In this document: piece by piece, positions 21,005-29,774 of the stretch | How the letters are laid out: each line of letters begins with the position of its first letter | Position numbering within the stretch: the first letter of the stretch is position 1 | Assembly (NCBI RefSeq): GCF_019511345.1 | Contig: NZ_JAEUAK010000005.1 | Location: forward strand, 310,001-374,000 | Source of the DNA: Rhizobium mesosinicum | GTDB lineage: Bacteria > Pseudomonadota > Alphaproteobacteria > Rhizobiales > Rhizobiaceae | Direction of reading: 5' to 3' | DNA: 64,000 nucleotides | Program-made: the position numbers and the translations under genes | The notes under the pieces: generated by a model | Databases searched by the model: none | What the model was told of the DNA's origin: nothing | What the model saw: only the letters and a program-made list of their open reading frames with translations

Positions 21005-21170
21005 GATGTATCCTCCGTGCTGCGGCTGAGCGAACCGCCAGTGCTATTTTTTTGAAAATGAGGAGAGATCACCGATCGGTGGACGCAATTGTCCTGATAG
21101 CGAGCGGAACTCCCCCCAATCTTCAACTCTCCGCCTCCACGGAGAGGAAGTAGCTCAAGCCATCATATCA

Positions 21171-21196
21171 AGCTGTCATTTAGCTGACATCAGCTG
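21171..21196 (-). promoter_or_regulatory. Three phased AGCTG direct repeats upstream of tctC
   Basis: On the plus strand AGCTG occurs at 21171, 21182 and 21192, spaced 11 and 10 bp, with the extended forms AGCTGTCAT, AGCTGACAT and AGCTGGATA. Repeats once per helical turn are typical of OmpR-family response regulator sites. They lie about 167-192 bp upstream of the tctC start, and a TctD-like regulator is encoded 3 kb away. Spacing and sequence are seen; the regulator is inferred. Confidence 0.5.
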
Positions 21197-21283
21197 GATA
21201 TCCAGTGCGGAAAGACACTTTTTTGCCGTAATTCTCCTAGTTGACCACAAAAGGCAGCCGCGTCATGGGCCGAGCCGGTGATT

Positions 21284-22348
21284 TTACTGCGTCCGCAGCA
21301 CTTCATTCCAGTGCGCAATCAGCCGTGCGCGCTTCACCTGATCGAGATAGACCATCAGGCCGGGGCTGACCGGCACGGGACGCAACTGTGCGCCGAGCAG
21401 TTCCTGCAACGTATTGGCAGTGTTCTCACCAGCCACTTCCGGGCTGACGGCCGGGATCTGCAGCTCGCGAGCCATGATCGTCTGCCCCTCCTTCGACATG
21501 AAGAAGGCGAGGTAACGCCTTCCGAGTTCCGGCTCGGCCGCAGCCTGCGGCACCAGGCCGATGCGAGACATCACGACGGTATAATCCTTCGGCAGCACGA
21601 TGCCGACATCGGGGTGACGCGAGGCCCAATCGGCTGCGTATGAGCCAAGGATATTGTAACCGAGCACGAAGCGCCCATCGGCCACGCGCTCGAGGATTGC
21701 CGAACTCGTGGAATAGAGTTTGACGCCTGCAGCCCCCATCGCGCTGATCACCGACCAGATGTCGCCGAACTGTTCCTGGTCTCGCGCCATGAAAAGGAAG
21801 CCGACGCCGGAACGCTCGATGTCATAGGTGCCGATCCGTCCATAGACTTCGTTGCCCTTGCGCTTCAGATAGTCGACGAATTCCGCACGCGAACTCGGCA
21901 CCGTTTCATGGACAAAACTCGGCTTGTGATAGACGAAGACCGCGGGTTCGAAGGTCAGCGCATAGGCTGTATTGCGCCAGTTTGCCCATTTCGGCCACTG
22001 AGCGCTCATCGGCAGATTGCTGACTTGCGCGTAGCCGTCGTTCGAAAGCTTCACCTGCAGGTCCATGGCGGAAGAGAAGGCAAAGTCCGCCGTCTTATGG
22101 CCGGCATCCGTCTCGCGGACGATCCGATCGTAGATGTCGCCGGTCAGCATATCCTCATATTTGACCGCCACATCCGGATTGGCCTCCTGAAAGCCCCGGA
22201 TCATCGGCTGCGCGAGCGGCTCATCGAGCGAAGAATAGACCGTCAGCACCGGCGCATCGGCGCTGCCCGATTTCGCCGGATAGAAGATCGGCTCCGCGGC
22301 TGCAAGACCGGGCGCCAGACACAAAAACAGAATGAAAAGGCTCCTCAT
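21284..22348 (-). CDS. Extracellular solute-binding protein (family 1, Fe/phosphonate-type fold)
   Basis: 354 residues with a signal peptide (MRSLFILFLCLAPGLAAA). The mature protein has the bilobed binding-protein pattern (VLTVYSSLDEPLAQPMIRGF near residue 34; GYNILGSYA; YLAFFMSKEGQ). No permease or ATPase accompanies it. Solitary binding proteins of this kind are often found beside TctD/TctE-type two-component systems and may act as a periplasmic ligand sensor; that role here is inference. The ATG at 22348 starts a proper signal peptide; an ATG 36 codons earlier would not. The gene is downstream of a GNAT gene on the same strand with a 43-bp gap. Confidence 0.8.
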   Translation of the reverse strand: MRSLFILFLCLAPGLAAAEPIFYPAKSGSADAPVLTVYSSLDEPLAQPMIRGFQEANPDVAVKYEDMLTGDIYDRIVRETDAGHKTADFAFSSAMDLQVKLSNDGYAQVSNLPMSAQWPKWANWRNTAYALTFEPAVFVYHKPSFVHETVPSSRAEFVDYLKRKGNEVYGRIGTYDIERSGVGFLFMARDQEQFGDIWSVISAMGAAGVKLYSTSSAILERVADGRFVLGYNILGSYAADWASRHPDVGIVLPKDYTVVMSRIGLVPQAAAEPELGRRYLAFFMSKEGQTIMARELQIPAVSPEVAGENTANTLQELLGAQLRPVPVSPGLMVYLDQVKRARLIAHWNEVLRTQ

Positions 22349-22391
22349 GAAGAGAGAATGCCTGAGCAGACAGAGTGAAACAAGCAAAGCA

Positions 22392-22904
22392 TCAGAGCTC
22401 GCGCTCGAAGAAAACCAAAATTGGCTTGAGATCGTCAGGGACCGCATAATAGGCATCCCGCTCGCGAAAACCCAGCCGACGGTAGAGTTTCTGCGCCGCG
22501 ATCTGCCGATAGCCGGTGTCGAGCCGCATCACGCCGTAGCCGTCTTCTTTCGCTCGGGCCAGCGAAGCTTCGCAGAGCGCAAGCGCCGCGCCGCTGCCAC
22601 GCGCCTTCTCAGAAACGAAGAGACGCTTCATCTCCGAAATGCCGGGCGCAATCTCATGCTGCATCACGCAGCCAACACTCTCCCCATCGAGACGCGCCAG
22701 AAACATCGCGCCTTGCGGCCTTGCGTGGATGTGGGGCAGATTCGCGAGCAATGCCTCGAACTTTTCAGGGTTATAGTAAAGCTCGACCTGTGGTCGTTCG
22801 GCCGGATAATTGTCATAGAGCCACTGCCTGAAGGCGCGACTGAGATGCCGCACAGCATCGATCTCTTCCGGAGTCTCCGCAAGCGCGACTGACAGGTCCC
22901 CCAT
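22392..22904 (-). CDS. GNAT-family N-acetyltransferase
   Basis: 170 residues with the GNAT acetyl-CoA fold. The central beta-strand SEMKRLFVSEKARGSGAALALCEASL (about 99-124; the RGSGAA turn is the pyrophosphate loop) and the C-terminal YRQIAAQKLYRRLGF segment are characteristic. The substrate is unknown. The ATG at 22904 has GGAGA upstream; the 38 codons available before it are Arg-rich and unlikely to be coding. Divergent from the TetR-cupin pair. Confidence 0.85.
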   Translation of the reverse strand: MGDLSVALAETPEEIDAVRHLSRAFRQWLYDNYPAERPQVELYYNPEKFEALLANLPHIHARPQGAMFLARLDGESVGCVMQHEIAPGISEMKRLFVSEKARGSGAALALCEASLARAKEDGYGVMRLDTGYRQIAAQKLYRRLGFRERDAYYAVPDDLKPILVFFEREL

Positions 22905-23006
22905 CTGCAAAGTCTCCGTACGCAGCCTCCGGACCTTACCATGACGGCCTCCATCTCGCCATCGGCATCTCGAAGCATTGACAGTGATCAAGGCCGAAAA
23001 GCTCCA

Positions 23007-23035
23007 TTGACAAGTCAAAAATTAATGCCATTAAT
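23007..23035 (+). promoter_or_regulatory. Promoter and palindromic operator before the TetR gene
   Basis: ATTAATG-C-CATTAAT (23021-23035) is a perfect interrupted palindrome six bases before the tetR-type start codon. TTGAC-AA-GTCAA (23007-23018) is a second palindrome. TTGACA (23007-23012) and ATTAAT (23030-23035) are 17 bp apart, so the operator would overlap the -10 element, as expected for autorepression. Confidence 0.6.
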
Positions 23036-23041
23036 AGTGAC

Positions 23042-23662
23042 ATGAATACACGAATAGTGACCAAATATGAAAGTCCGTTAAGGGCTGAGCAAGCACAGGC
23101 CACCCGGGAACGTATCCTGGTGGGTGTGCGCACCATGTTCGAACGGGATCCGGCTAATGCTCTGGGCTTTGACGAGCTCGCTACGGTCTCCGGCGTAAAC
23201 CGCCGGACGATCTTTCGGCACTTCCCCACAAAGGAGGCGCTGCTGGAGGCTTTCTGGAACGAGGCGAATGCCTCGCTCGGCGTCCGTTTCTGGCCGGAAA
23301 GCGAAAAAGATCTGACTGAGCTGCCGCCGGCGCTCTTTGCGTCGCTCGACAGTATCGAAGGCATCGTGCGCGCATCGCATGCGAGCGGTGCCGGCCGGCA
23401 GATGCGCCTCCAGGCCAATGACGAACGGCAGGCCGCCTTCCGCAAGAGCCTGGCAGAAATTTCAAAGGATCTAACGCCGGAAGGCGCAAGGCAGCTGGAG
23501 GCCACCGTGCAACTGCTGTTCAGCGCCACTGCCTGGCAGACGATGAAAGATTATTGGGGCCTTCCCGGCGAGGAAGCCGGCAAGGCCGCCGCATGGGCAA
23601 TTAAAGCCCTGCTCGATGCGGCAAGGAGAAACGGGCAAAACAGGACAGAAGAACCGAAATGA
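23042..23662 (+). CDS. TetR/AcrR-family transcriptional regulator
   Basis: 206 residues. The N-terminal TetR domain (about 18-64) includes the helix-turn-helix region LATVSGVNRRTIFRHFPTKE; the ligand domain is unassigned. The gene overlaps the following cupin gene by ATGA (23659-23662), so the two are translationally coupled. A palindrome over its promoter suggests autorepression. The effector is unknown. Confidence 0.9.
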   Translation: MNTRIVTKYESPLRAEQAQATRERILVGVRTMFERDPANALGFDELATVSGVNRRTIFRHFPTKEALLEAFWNEANASLGVRFWPESEKDLTELPPALFASLDSIEGIVRASHASGAGRQMRLQANDERQAAFRKSLAEISKDLTPEGARQLEATVQLLFSATAWQTMKDYWGLPGEEAGKAAAWAIKALLDAARRNGQNRTEEPK

Positions 23663-24129
23663 ACACCAACAGCTCAGCAGAAGTCCATCCGCTGGCCGCT
23701 GCCGATACCTTCTGGGTCATGGGCGACCAGGTCCGCAAGCGCGGCAAGCTCGAAGGCACGGCCTTCAATGTCATCGATGTCATCGTTCCCTCCGGCAGCG
23801 GTACGCCGCCACACACCCACGCCTCGCCGGAAATCTTCCGCATCCTGGAAGGCACGGTGCGCATCTGGAGCATGGCTGGCGGAAAGCCTGTCGAAACCAA
23901 TGCCGCCGCCGGCGATGTCGTGACCATTCCGGCCCACGCACCACATGCCTACCAGAATGTCGGCCCGGTCCAGGCCATCATGATGGCGATCGTCGATGAC
24001 GACATGATCGCCTTCTTCGAAGCCGCCGCATCTAACGAAGCACCGAAAGGCCCGCCGACGCCGGAAGCGATCGGCCGCATCATGAGCCTGACCGCCAGCC
24101 ACGGCATCAAGATTCTCCAGGCAGCCTGA
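23659..24129 (+). CDS. Cupin-domain protein
   Basis: 156 residues with a single beta-barrel cupin. Motif 1 is GSGTPPHTHASPEIFRILEG (about 46-65), with two His and a Glu as metal ligands; motif 2 is GDVVTIPAHAPHAYQN (about 85-100), with the final His. The small size and single domain fit either a metal-dependent enzyme or a binding protein. Coupling to a TetR regulator suggests a small ligand-responsive stress or detoxification unit. The substrate is unknown. Confidence 0.85.
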   Translation: MNTNSSAEVHPLAAADTFWVMGDQVRKRGKLEGTAFNVIDVIVPSGSGTPPHTHASPEIFRILEGTVRIWSMAGGKPVETNAAAGDVVTIPAHAPHAYQNVGPVQAIMMAIVDDDMIAFFEAAASNEAPKGPPTPEAIGRIMSLTASHGIKILQAA

Positions 24130-24154
24130 TCAATCTACTTGTGTGAATCGAGCG

Positions 24155-24189
24155 CCACTCCCCCTCGCCAGACGAGTCGAGGGGAGTGG
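24155..24189 (+). terminator. Long hairpin downstream of the cupin gene
   Basis: CCACTCCCC(C)TCG pairs with CGAGGGGAGTGG with one bulged C, giving a stem of about 12 bp, 26 nt after the cupin stop. No T-run follows, so this is a weak or Rho-assisted terminator or an mRNA-stabilising hairpin. Confidence 0.45.
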
Positions 24190-24288
24190 ATAAGCCTCGG
24201 GATCTTCCGTTCACCAATTCCCAGAATCGCTGTGACAGCCGGATGCCATCCCTGATAAACTCCCCGAAAAAATCGAGGGAAACATCCG

Positions 24289-24966
24289 TTGCGCATCCTG
24301 CTTACCGAAGACAATATCGCGCTGGCCGATGGCCTGTCGGCGATCTTGCGTGGCACGGGTCATGCGGTCGATGTCGTCCATGACGGAGCCTCGGCCAATG
24401 CGGTGATCGCGGCGGAAAATTTCGATCTCATCATCCTCGATTTGAACCTGCCGGAGATGGATGGGCTCGACGTGCTGCGTGCTATGCGCGCCCGCGGCAG
24501 CCGGGCGGCCGTGCTCATCCTGACGGCGCGCGGATCGCCGGAAGAACGCGTGAAGGGGCTGGATCTCGGCGCCGACGACTATCTCATCAAACCCTTCGAC
24601 ATTGCCGAATTCGAGGCGCGCGTCCGCGTGCTTCTTCGCCGTCAGGCCGGGCTGCACTCCTCGACCGTCAGTTTCGGAGCAATCTCGCTCGATCTCAATT
24701 CCCGCGCCTTTTCAGCCGGCGCCACTCCGCTCGACATTCCCGCCCGCGAGCTCGGCCTGCTCGAAATCCTCTTCATGCGCGCCGGCAAGGTCGTCGCCAA
24801 GGAAGCGATCATACAGTCGCTGACTGCGTTCGACGATGACATATCGGCCAATGCCATCGAGCAATATGTCAGCCGCCTGAGAAAGAGGCTTTCACCACAT
24901 GGCCTGACGGTCAAGACCGCCCGCGGCATCGGCTATTACCTCGATAAACTGCCCGAGGCTTCATGA
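24289..24966 (+). CDS. OmpR-family response regulator, TctD-like
   Basis: 225 residues: receiver domain (about 1-115; acidic E7-D8, phospho-acceptor Asp51 in LIILDLNLPEMDG, Lys in YLIKPFD) and a winged-helix DNA-binding domain (about 125-220; VSRLRKRLSPHGL, ARGIGYYL). It starts at TTG with GAGGGA eight bases upstream. It overlaps the sensor kinase gene by ATGA. The partner's TctE-like sensor region and the nearby tctCBA operon suggest it activates that transporter in response to carboxylates. Confidence 0.92.
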   Translation: MRILLTEDNIALADGLSAILRGTGHAVDVVHDGASANAVIAAENFDLIILDLNLPEMDGLDVLRAMRARGSRAAVLILTARGSPEERVKGLDLGADDYLIKPFDIAEFEARVRVLLRRQAGLHSSTVSFGAISLDLNSRAFSAGATPLDIPARELGLLEILFMRAGKVVAKEAIIQSLTAFDDDISANAIEQYVSRLRKRLSPHGLTVKTARGIGYYLDKLPEAS

Positions 24967-26345
24967 CTGCTGCCTATTCGCTCCGGCGCCGGCTGCTTTT
25001 CTGGCTGCTCATCTCCACCGCCGTGATCGGCACACTGGCGCTTGCCGATACCTGGCGCGAGGCCGTGCAGACCTCGAATATCGTCTCCGACCGCGTGCTC
25101 GCAGGTTCCGCGCTCGCCATTGCCGAACGTGTCGTCGTTGCCGAAGATGGCACACTTGAGGTCGATATTCCCTATGTCGCGCTGGAAATGCTGACTTCGG
25201 CGGCACAGGATCGCGTCTTTTACCGGGTTGACGGCCCACCCGGAGATTTCATCACCGGTTATCAGACGCTTCCCGTACTGAAGGAAACGCAGGGCGATAC
25301 GGCTGCCTTTGCCGATGACATCTTCCGCGGCGAGCCGATCCGCGTCGCGACATTGAGGCGCTCCGCCTCGACCGGCATCCGCTCCGTGCCCTTTGTCGTA
25401 ACCGTTGCCGAAACCACCATTGCCCGCCGTCACCTGGCGCGGGCGATTCTCATCCGCTCGGCGCTTCGCCTGGCGGTCATGATTGCCGGTGCTGCTCTTA
25501 TCGTCTGGATTTCCGTCACGGTAGCACTGCGGCCCCTTTATAAGCTTGGCGATGCCATCGGCGAGCGTAGCCCCGACGACCTGCATCCGATCGAACAATC
25601 CGTACCGAGTGAGGTGCAGCCGCTCGTCGATACCGTCAACTCCTTCATGGTGCGCCTGCAATCGGCCCTCGATGCGCTGCGCAATTTCACCGGCAATGCC
25701 AGCCATCAGCTCCGCACGCCTCTGGCGATCATCCGCACACAGCTTGCCCTTTCGGCCCGCGCCGGTTCACTGGATGAAGCGCAGCACGCCGCACTCAAGG
25801 GCGATCAGGCCGTTGCCCATGCCGAGCGCATCCTTGCCCAGCTGCTGCTGATGGCCAAGATCGATGCCGCGGCTGCCAAGGAAGCACTGACGGCCTCGGC
25901 CATCGATCTCACGGCTATCGCCCAGGAGATCACCGGCGAGCAGATCCCCCGTGCTGCCGAAGCCGGCATCGATCTCGGCTTCGAAGGTGAAGGACCTGCC
26001 ATGATCCGCGCCGAACCGCTGCTCATCGGCGAAATGCTGCGCAATCTCGCAGGTAATGCCATCGCCTATGCCGGCAAGGGCGCGGAAGTGACCGTGCGTA
26101 TTCTTGAAGATGCCGAGACAGTGCGGCTGGAAGTCGAAGACAATGGCCCGGGCATTCCACCCGAAAAGCTCGAAGCGGTCAGAAAGCGCTTCTCCCGCGG
26201 CAACGAATCCGGTGCACCTGGCGCCGGTCTCGGCCTGCCGATTGTCGAGGAAATTGCCAATCTTTTCAATGCGAGACTTACACTCGTCCCGGGCCGCGGC
26301 GGCAGGGGGCTGAAGGCATCGGTAATGTTCAGCAGAGCTGCCTGA
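24963..26345 (+). CDS. TctE-like sensor histidine kinase
   Basis: 460 residues: N-terminal transmembrane helix (about 10-28), a periplasmic region of the two-component-kinase N-terminal type found in TctE (about 30-155), a second helix (about 165-185), HisKA with phospho-acceptor His248 (NASHQLRTPLA), and an HATPase domain with N box (LRNLAGNAIAYA), DNGPGIP and GAGLGLPIV. All catalytic motifs look intact. It phosphorylates the overlapping response regulator. The ligand is probably a tri- or dicarboxylate, inferred from the nearby tct genes. Confidence 0.92.
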   Translation: MTAAYSLRRRLLFWLLISTAVIGTLALADTWREAVQTSNIVSDRVLAGSALAIAERVVVAEDGTLEVDIPYVALEMLTSAAQDRVFYRVDGPPGDFITGYQTLPVLKETQGDTAAFADDIFRGEPIRVATLRRSASTGIRSVPFVVTVAETTIARRHLARAILIRSALRLAVMIAGAALIVWISVTVALRPLYKLGDAIGERSPDDLHPIEQSVPSEVQPLVDTVNSFMVRLQSALDALRNFTGNASHQLRTPLAIIRTQLALSARAGSLDEAQHAALKGDQAVAHAERILAQLLLMAKIDAAAAKEALTASAIDLTAIAQEITGEQIPRAAEAGIDLGFEGEGPAMIRAEPLLIGEMLRNLAGNAIAYAGKGAEVTVRILEDAETVRLEVEDNGPGIPPEKLEAVRKRFSRGNESGAPGAGLGLPIVEEIANLFNARLTLVPGRGGRGLKASVMFSRAA

Positions 26346-26453
26346 AGGCTTTCATCGCGTTAACCATTCTGCCTTGCATTCTTTCGCTGCATTGCACACA
26401 CTGGCTTCGGGAACAGCTAAGCCGATCAACGGCGCGCGGACAAAAAGAGCAAT

Positions 26454-29400
26454 ATGTCGATCAAAGCCAGCATCTACCATCTGACCCATTATCAATATGA
26501 CAAACCGGTCCGCCTCGGCCCACAGATCATCCGCCTGAAACCGGCCTCGCATTCGAAGACGCGGGTCCTGAGTCATTCGCTGAAGGTCACGCCGTCGAAC
26601 CATTTCGTGAACCTGCAGCAGGACCCCTACGGCAACTATCTTGCCCGCTTCGTCTTTCCCGACCCGGTCACCGAATTCAAGATCGAGGTCGATCTCGTTG
26701 CCGACATGACCGTCTACAATCCCTTCGACTTCTTCGTCGAAGAGGAAGCGACGATGTGGCCCTTCGACTATCCGGAAACCATCCGCGAAGACCTGTCGAT
26801 CTACATGACACCGGAGAAGCCCGGCCCGCGCTTGAAGGCCTTTCTGGAAACGCTCGACCGCGCCGAGCAGAAGACCGTCGATATGGTCGTAGGTCTGAAC
26901 ATGCGTCTGCAGCAGCAGATCGGCTATGTAATCCGCATGGAAGCAGGCGTTCAGACGCCGGAACAAACGCTTGAGTTCGCGAAAGGCTCCTGCCGCGACA
27001 CGAGCTGGCTGCTTGTCCAGATCCTGCGCCATCTCGGCCTCGCCGCCCGCTTCGTCTCAGGCTATCTGATCCAGCTGACCCCCGACCTCAAGGCGCTCGA
27101 CGGTCCCTCAGGCACGGAATATGATTTCACCGACCTGCATGCCTGGGCGGAAGTCTATCTCCCCGGCGCCGGCTGGATCGGCCTCGACCCGACCTCGGGC
27201 CTTTTGACCGGCGAAAGCCATATCCCGCTTGCTGCAACACCGCACTATCGCAATGCCGCACCGATATCAGGCGGCTATTTCGGCGAAGCCGAGACGGAAT
27301 TCGCCTTCGACATGAAGGTTGCGCGCGTCGCCGAACATCCGCGCATCACCAAGCCGTTTTCCGACGATGCCTGGGACGAACTCAACGGGCTTGGCGAGAA
27401 GGTCGACCGCATCCTTGAAGCCGAAGATGTCCGCCTCACCATGGGCGGCGAGCCGACTTTCGTCTCCATCGACGATTTCGAGTCCGCAGAATGGAACACC
27501 GAAGCCGTTGGCCCGACGAAGCGCGAAAAGGCGGATGCCTTGATCCGCCGGCTGCGCGCCCGCTTCGCACCAAACGGCTTCCTGCATTACGGCCAGGGCA
27601 AATGGTATCCGGGCGAAAGCCTGCCGCGCTGGACCTTCTCGCTCTACTGGCGCAAGGACGGCCTGCCGATCTGGTCCAACGACAGTCTCGTCGCCAACGA
27701 GGGCCGCAACTATCAGGTCACGGAGGACGATGCCGGCCGCCTGCTGACGGCAATCGCCGGCGAGCTCGATCTGGCGCCTGATTATGTGACCCCTGCTTTC
27801 GAAGATCCCGCCGAATGGCTGGTCAAGGAAGCAAGACTTCCCGAAAATGTCGACCCATCGAATTCCAAACTCAAAGATGGCGAGGAGCGCAGCCGCATCG
27901 CCCGCGTCTTCGACCGCGGATTGACGCGGCCGACCGGCTATGTGCTGCCCGTTCAGGCGTGGAATGCACGAGCCAGCGGCCGCAGCTGGACGAGCGAGAA
28001 ATGGTCGACGCGGCGCGGCCGAATCTTCCTCACACCAGGCGACAGTCCGGTTGGCTATCGCCTGCCGCTCAATTCGCTGGCCTATATCCCACCCTCGCAA
28101 TATCCCTACATCAACCCGCTCGATCCCTTCGTGCAGCGGCCCGAACTGCCGGATTTCGGACAGGATAGGGGACGGGAGCTGCAGGCCGCACACTTCCAGC
28201 CCTTCACCGGCCAGCAGCCGACCACGCCGCAGTCCGTCAACGAGATCGGGGGTTACGTCCGCACGGCAATTTCCGTCGAGCCGCGTGACGGCCGTCTCTG
28301 TGTCTTTATGCCGCCGACCGAGACGCTCGAAGATTATCTCGATCTGATCGCCTCGACCGAACGCGCGGCTGCCGCTCTCGGCCTTGCCGTCCATATCGAG
28401 GGATATGCGCCACCGCAGGACGAGCGCATCAACGTCATCCGTGTCGCGCCGGACCCCGGCGTCATCGAGGTCAATATCCATCCTTCCTCGACATGGAAGG
28501 AAACCGTCGACATCACAACGGCCATCTATGAGGAGGCGCGAGAAAGCCGCCTCGGCGCCGACAAGTTCATGATCGATGGCCGCCATACGGGCACGGGCGG
28601 CGGCAACCACGTCGTCGTCGGCGGCAGCAATCCGAACAACAGCCCCTTCCTGCGCCGTCCGGATCTTCTGAAGAGCCTGGTGCTGCACTGGCAGCGTCAT
28701 CCGTCTCTTTCTTACCTCTTCTCGGGCCTCTTCATCGGCCCGACCAGCCAGGCGCCGCGCATCGACGAAGCCCGCCACGACAGCCTCTATGAGCTGGAAA
28801 TCGCGCTGGCGCAGATCCCGGCGCCCGGTCGCGGACTGCAGCCCCTGCCCTGGCTGGTCGACCGCCTGTTCCGCAACCTCTTGATCGATGTGACCGGCAA
28901 TACGCACCGGGCCGAAATCTGCATCGACAAGCTCTTCTCGCCAGACGGGCCAACCGGTCGCCTCGGCCTCGTCGAGTTCCGCGGCTTCGAAATGCCCCCG
29001 AATGCCCGCATGTCGCTGGCCCAGCAATTGCTGGTGCGTGCGCTGATCGCCCGCTTCTGGAGAAACCCGGCCGAGGGCAAGTTCGTGCGCTGGGGCACCG
29101 CGCTGCACGACCGCTTCATGCTGCCGCACTACGTCTGGCAGGATTTCCTCGACGTGCTGGCAGACCTCAGCGAAAACGGTTTCGATCTCAGCCCCGAATG
29201 GTTCAAGGCACAGCTCGAATTCCGCTTCCCCTTCTGCGGGGAAGTCGAATATGAAGGCTCGAAACTGGAACTGCGCCAGGCGCTGGAACCTTGGCACGTC
29301 ATGGGCGAGCAGGGCGCGATCGGCGGCACGGTGCGTTATGTCGATTCGTCGGTCGAGCGCCTGCAGGTCCGCCTCGAAACCGGCAATGCCTCGCGCTATA

Positions 29401-29774
29401 CCGTCACCTGCAACGGCCGGATCGTGCCTTTGACGCCAACAGGCACATCCGGCGTTTCCATCGCCGGCGTACGCTTCAAGGCCTGGCAGCCAGCTTCCGG
29501 TTTACATCCGGTACTGCCGGTGAATACGCCTTTGACTTTTGATATTTATGATACATGGTCGAAACGTTCGATCGGTGGCTGCATCTACCACGTTGCCCAT
29601 CCGGGCGGGCGGAACTATGACACCTTCCCGGTCAACGGCAACGAGGCGGAAGCGCGCCGGCTTGCCCGTTTCGAACCGTGGGGACACACGGCGGGCGGTT
29701 ATATTCCGCGCGCCGAGGCGGTCTCGCCTGAATTCCCGCTCACGCTGGATCTGAGGCGACCCGCTGGAATTTGA
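26454..29774 (+). CDS. Transglutaminase-like protease fused to DUF2126 putative amidoligase
   Basis: 1106 residues. The N-terminal bacterial transglutaminase domain (about 1-290) keeps the Cys-His-Asp triad as Cys180 (KGSCRDTSW), His229 (DLHAWAEVY) and Asp245 (GLDPTSG). The rest, from about residue 310, is DUF2126, described as a putative amidoligase, with conserved stretches such as [14 protein letters not shown] (about 327-340), [20 protein letters not shown] and [12 protein letters not shown]. The fusion suggests coupled hydrolysis and formation of peptide or isopeptide bonds, but the substrate is unknown. It leads three coupled genes; its TGA overlaps the next start. Confidence 0.9.
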   Translation: MSIKASIYHLTHYQYDKPVRLGPQIIRLKPASHSKTRVLSHSLKVTPSNHFVNLQQDPYGNYLARFVFPDPVTEFKIEVDLVADMTVYNPFDFFVEEEATMWPFDYPETIREDLSIYMTPEKPGPRLKAFLETLDRAEQKTVDMVVGLNMRLQQQIGYVIRMEAGVQTPEQTLEFAKGSCRDTSWLLVQILRHLGLAARFVSGYLIQLTPDLKALDGPSGTEYDFTDLHAWAEVYLPGAGWIGLDPTSGLLTGESHIPLAATPHYRNAAPISGGYFGEAETEFAFDMKVARVAEHPRITKPFSDDAWDELNGLGEKVDRILEAEDVRLTMGGEPTFVSIDDFESAEWNTEAVGPTKREKADALIRRLRARFAPNGFLHYGQGKWYPGESLPRWTFSLYWRKDGLPIWSNDSLVANEGRNYQVTEDDAGRLLTAIAGELDLAPDYVTPAFEDPAEWLVKEARLPENVDPSNSKLKDGEERSRIARVFDRGLTRPTGYVLPVQAWNARASGRSWTSEKWSTRRGRIFLTPGDSPVGYRLPLNSLAYIPPSQYPYINPLDPFVQRPELPDFGQDRGRELQAAHFQPFTGQQPTTPQSVNEIGGYVRTAISVEPRDGRLCVFMPPTETLEDYLDLIASTERAAAALGLAVHIEGYAPPQDERINVIRVAPDPGVIEVNIHPSSTWKETVDITTAIYEEARESRLGADKFMIDGRHTGTGGGNHVVVGGSNPNNSPFLRRPDLLKSLVLHWQRHPSLSYLFSGLFIGPTSQAPRIDEARHDSLYELEIALAQIPAPGRGLQPLPWLVDRLFRNLLIDVTGNTHRAEICIDKLFSPDGPTGRLGLVEFRGFEMPPNARMSLAQQLLVRALIARFWRNPAEGKFVRWGTALHDRFMLPHYVWQDFLDVLADLSENGFDLSPEWFKAQLEFRFPFCGEVEYEGSKLELRQALEPWHVMGEQGAIGGTVRYVDSSVERLQVRLETGNASRYTVTCNGRIVPLTPTGTSGVSIAGVRFKAWQPASGLHPVLPVNTPLTFDIYDTWSKRSIGGCIYHVAHPGGRNYDTFPVNGNEAEARRLARFEPWGHTAGGYIPRAEAVSPEFPLTLDLRRPAGI

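Noticed and set aside
27267-29297. A 676-codon open frame antisense to the transglutaminase-DUF2126 gene
   Set aside because: The plus-strand protein has clear domains and catalytic residues; the antisense frame is a composition artefact.
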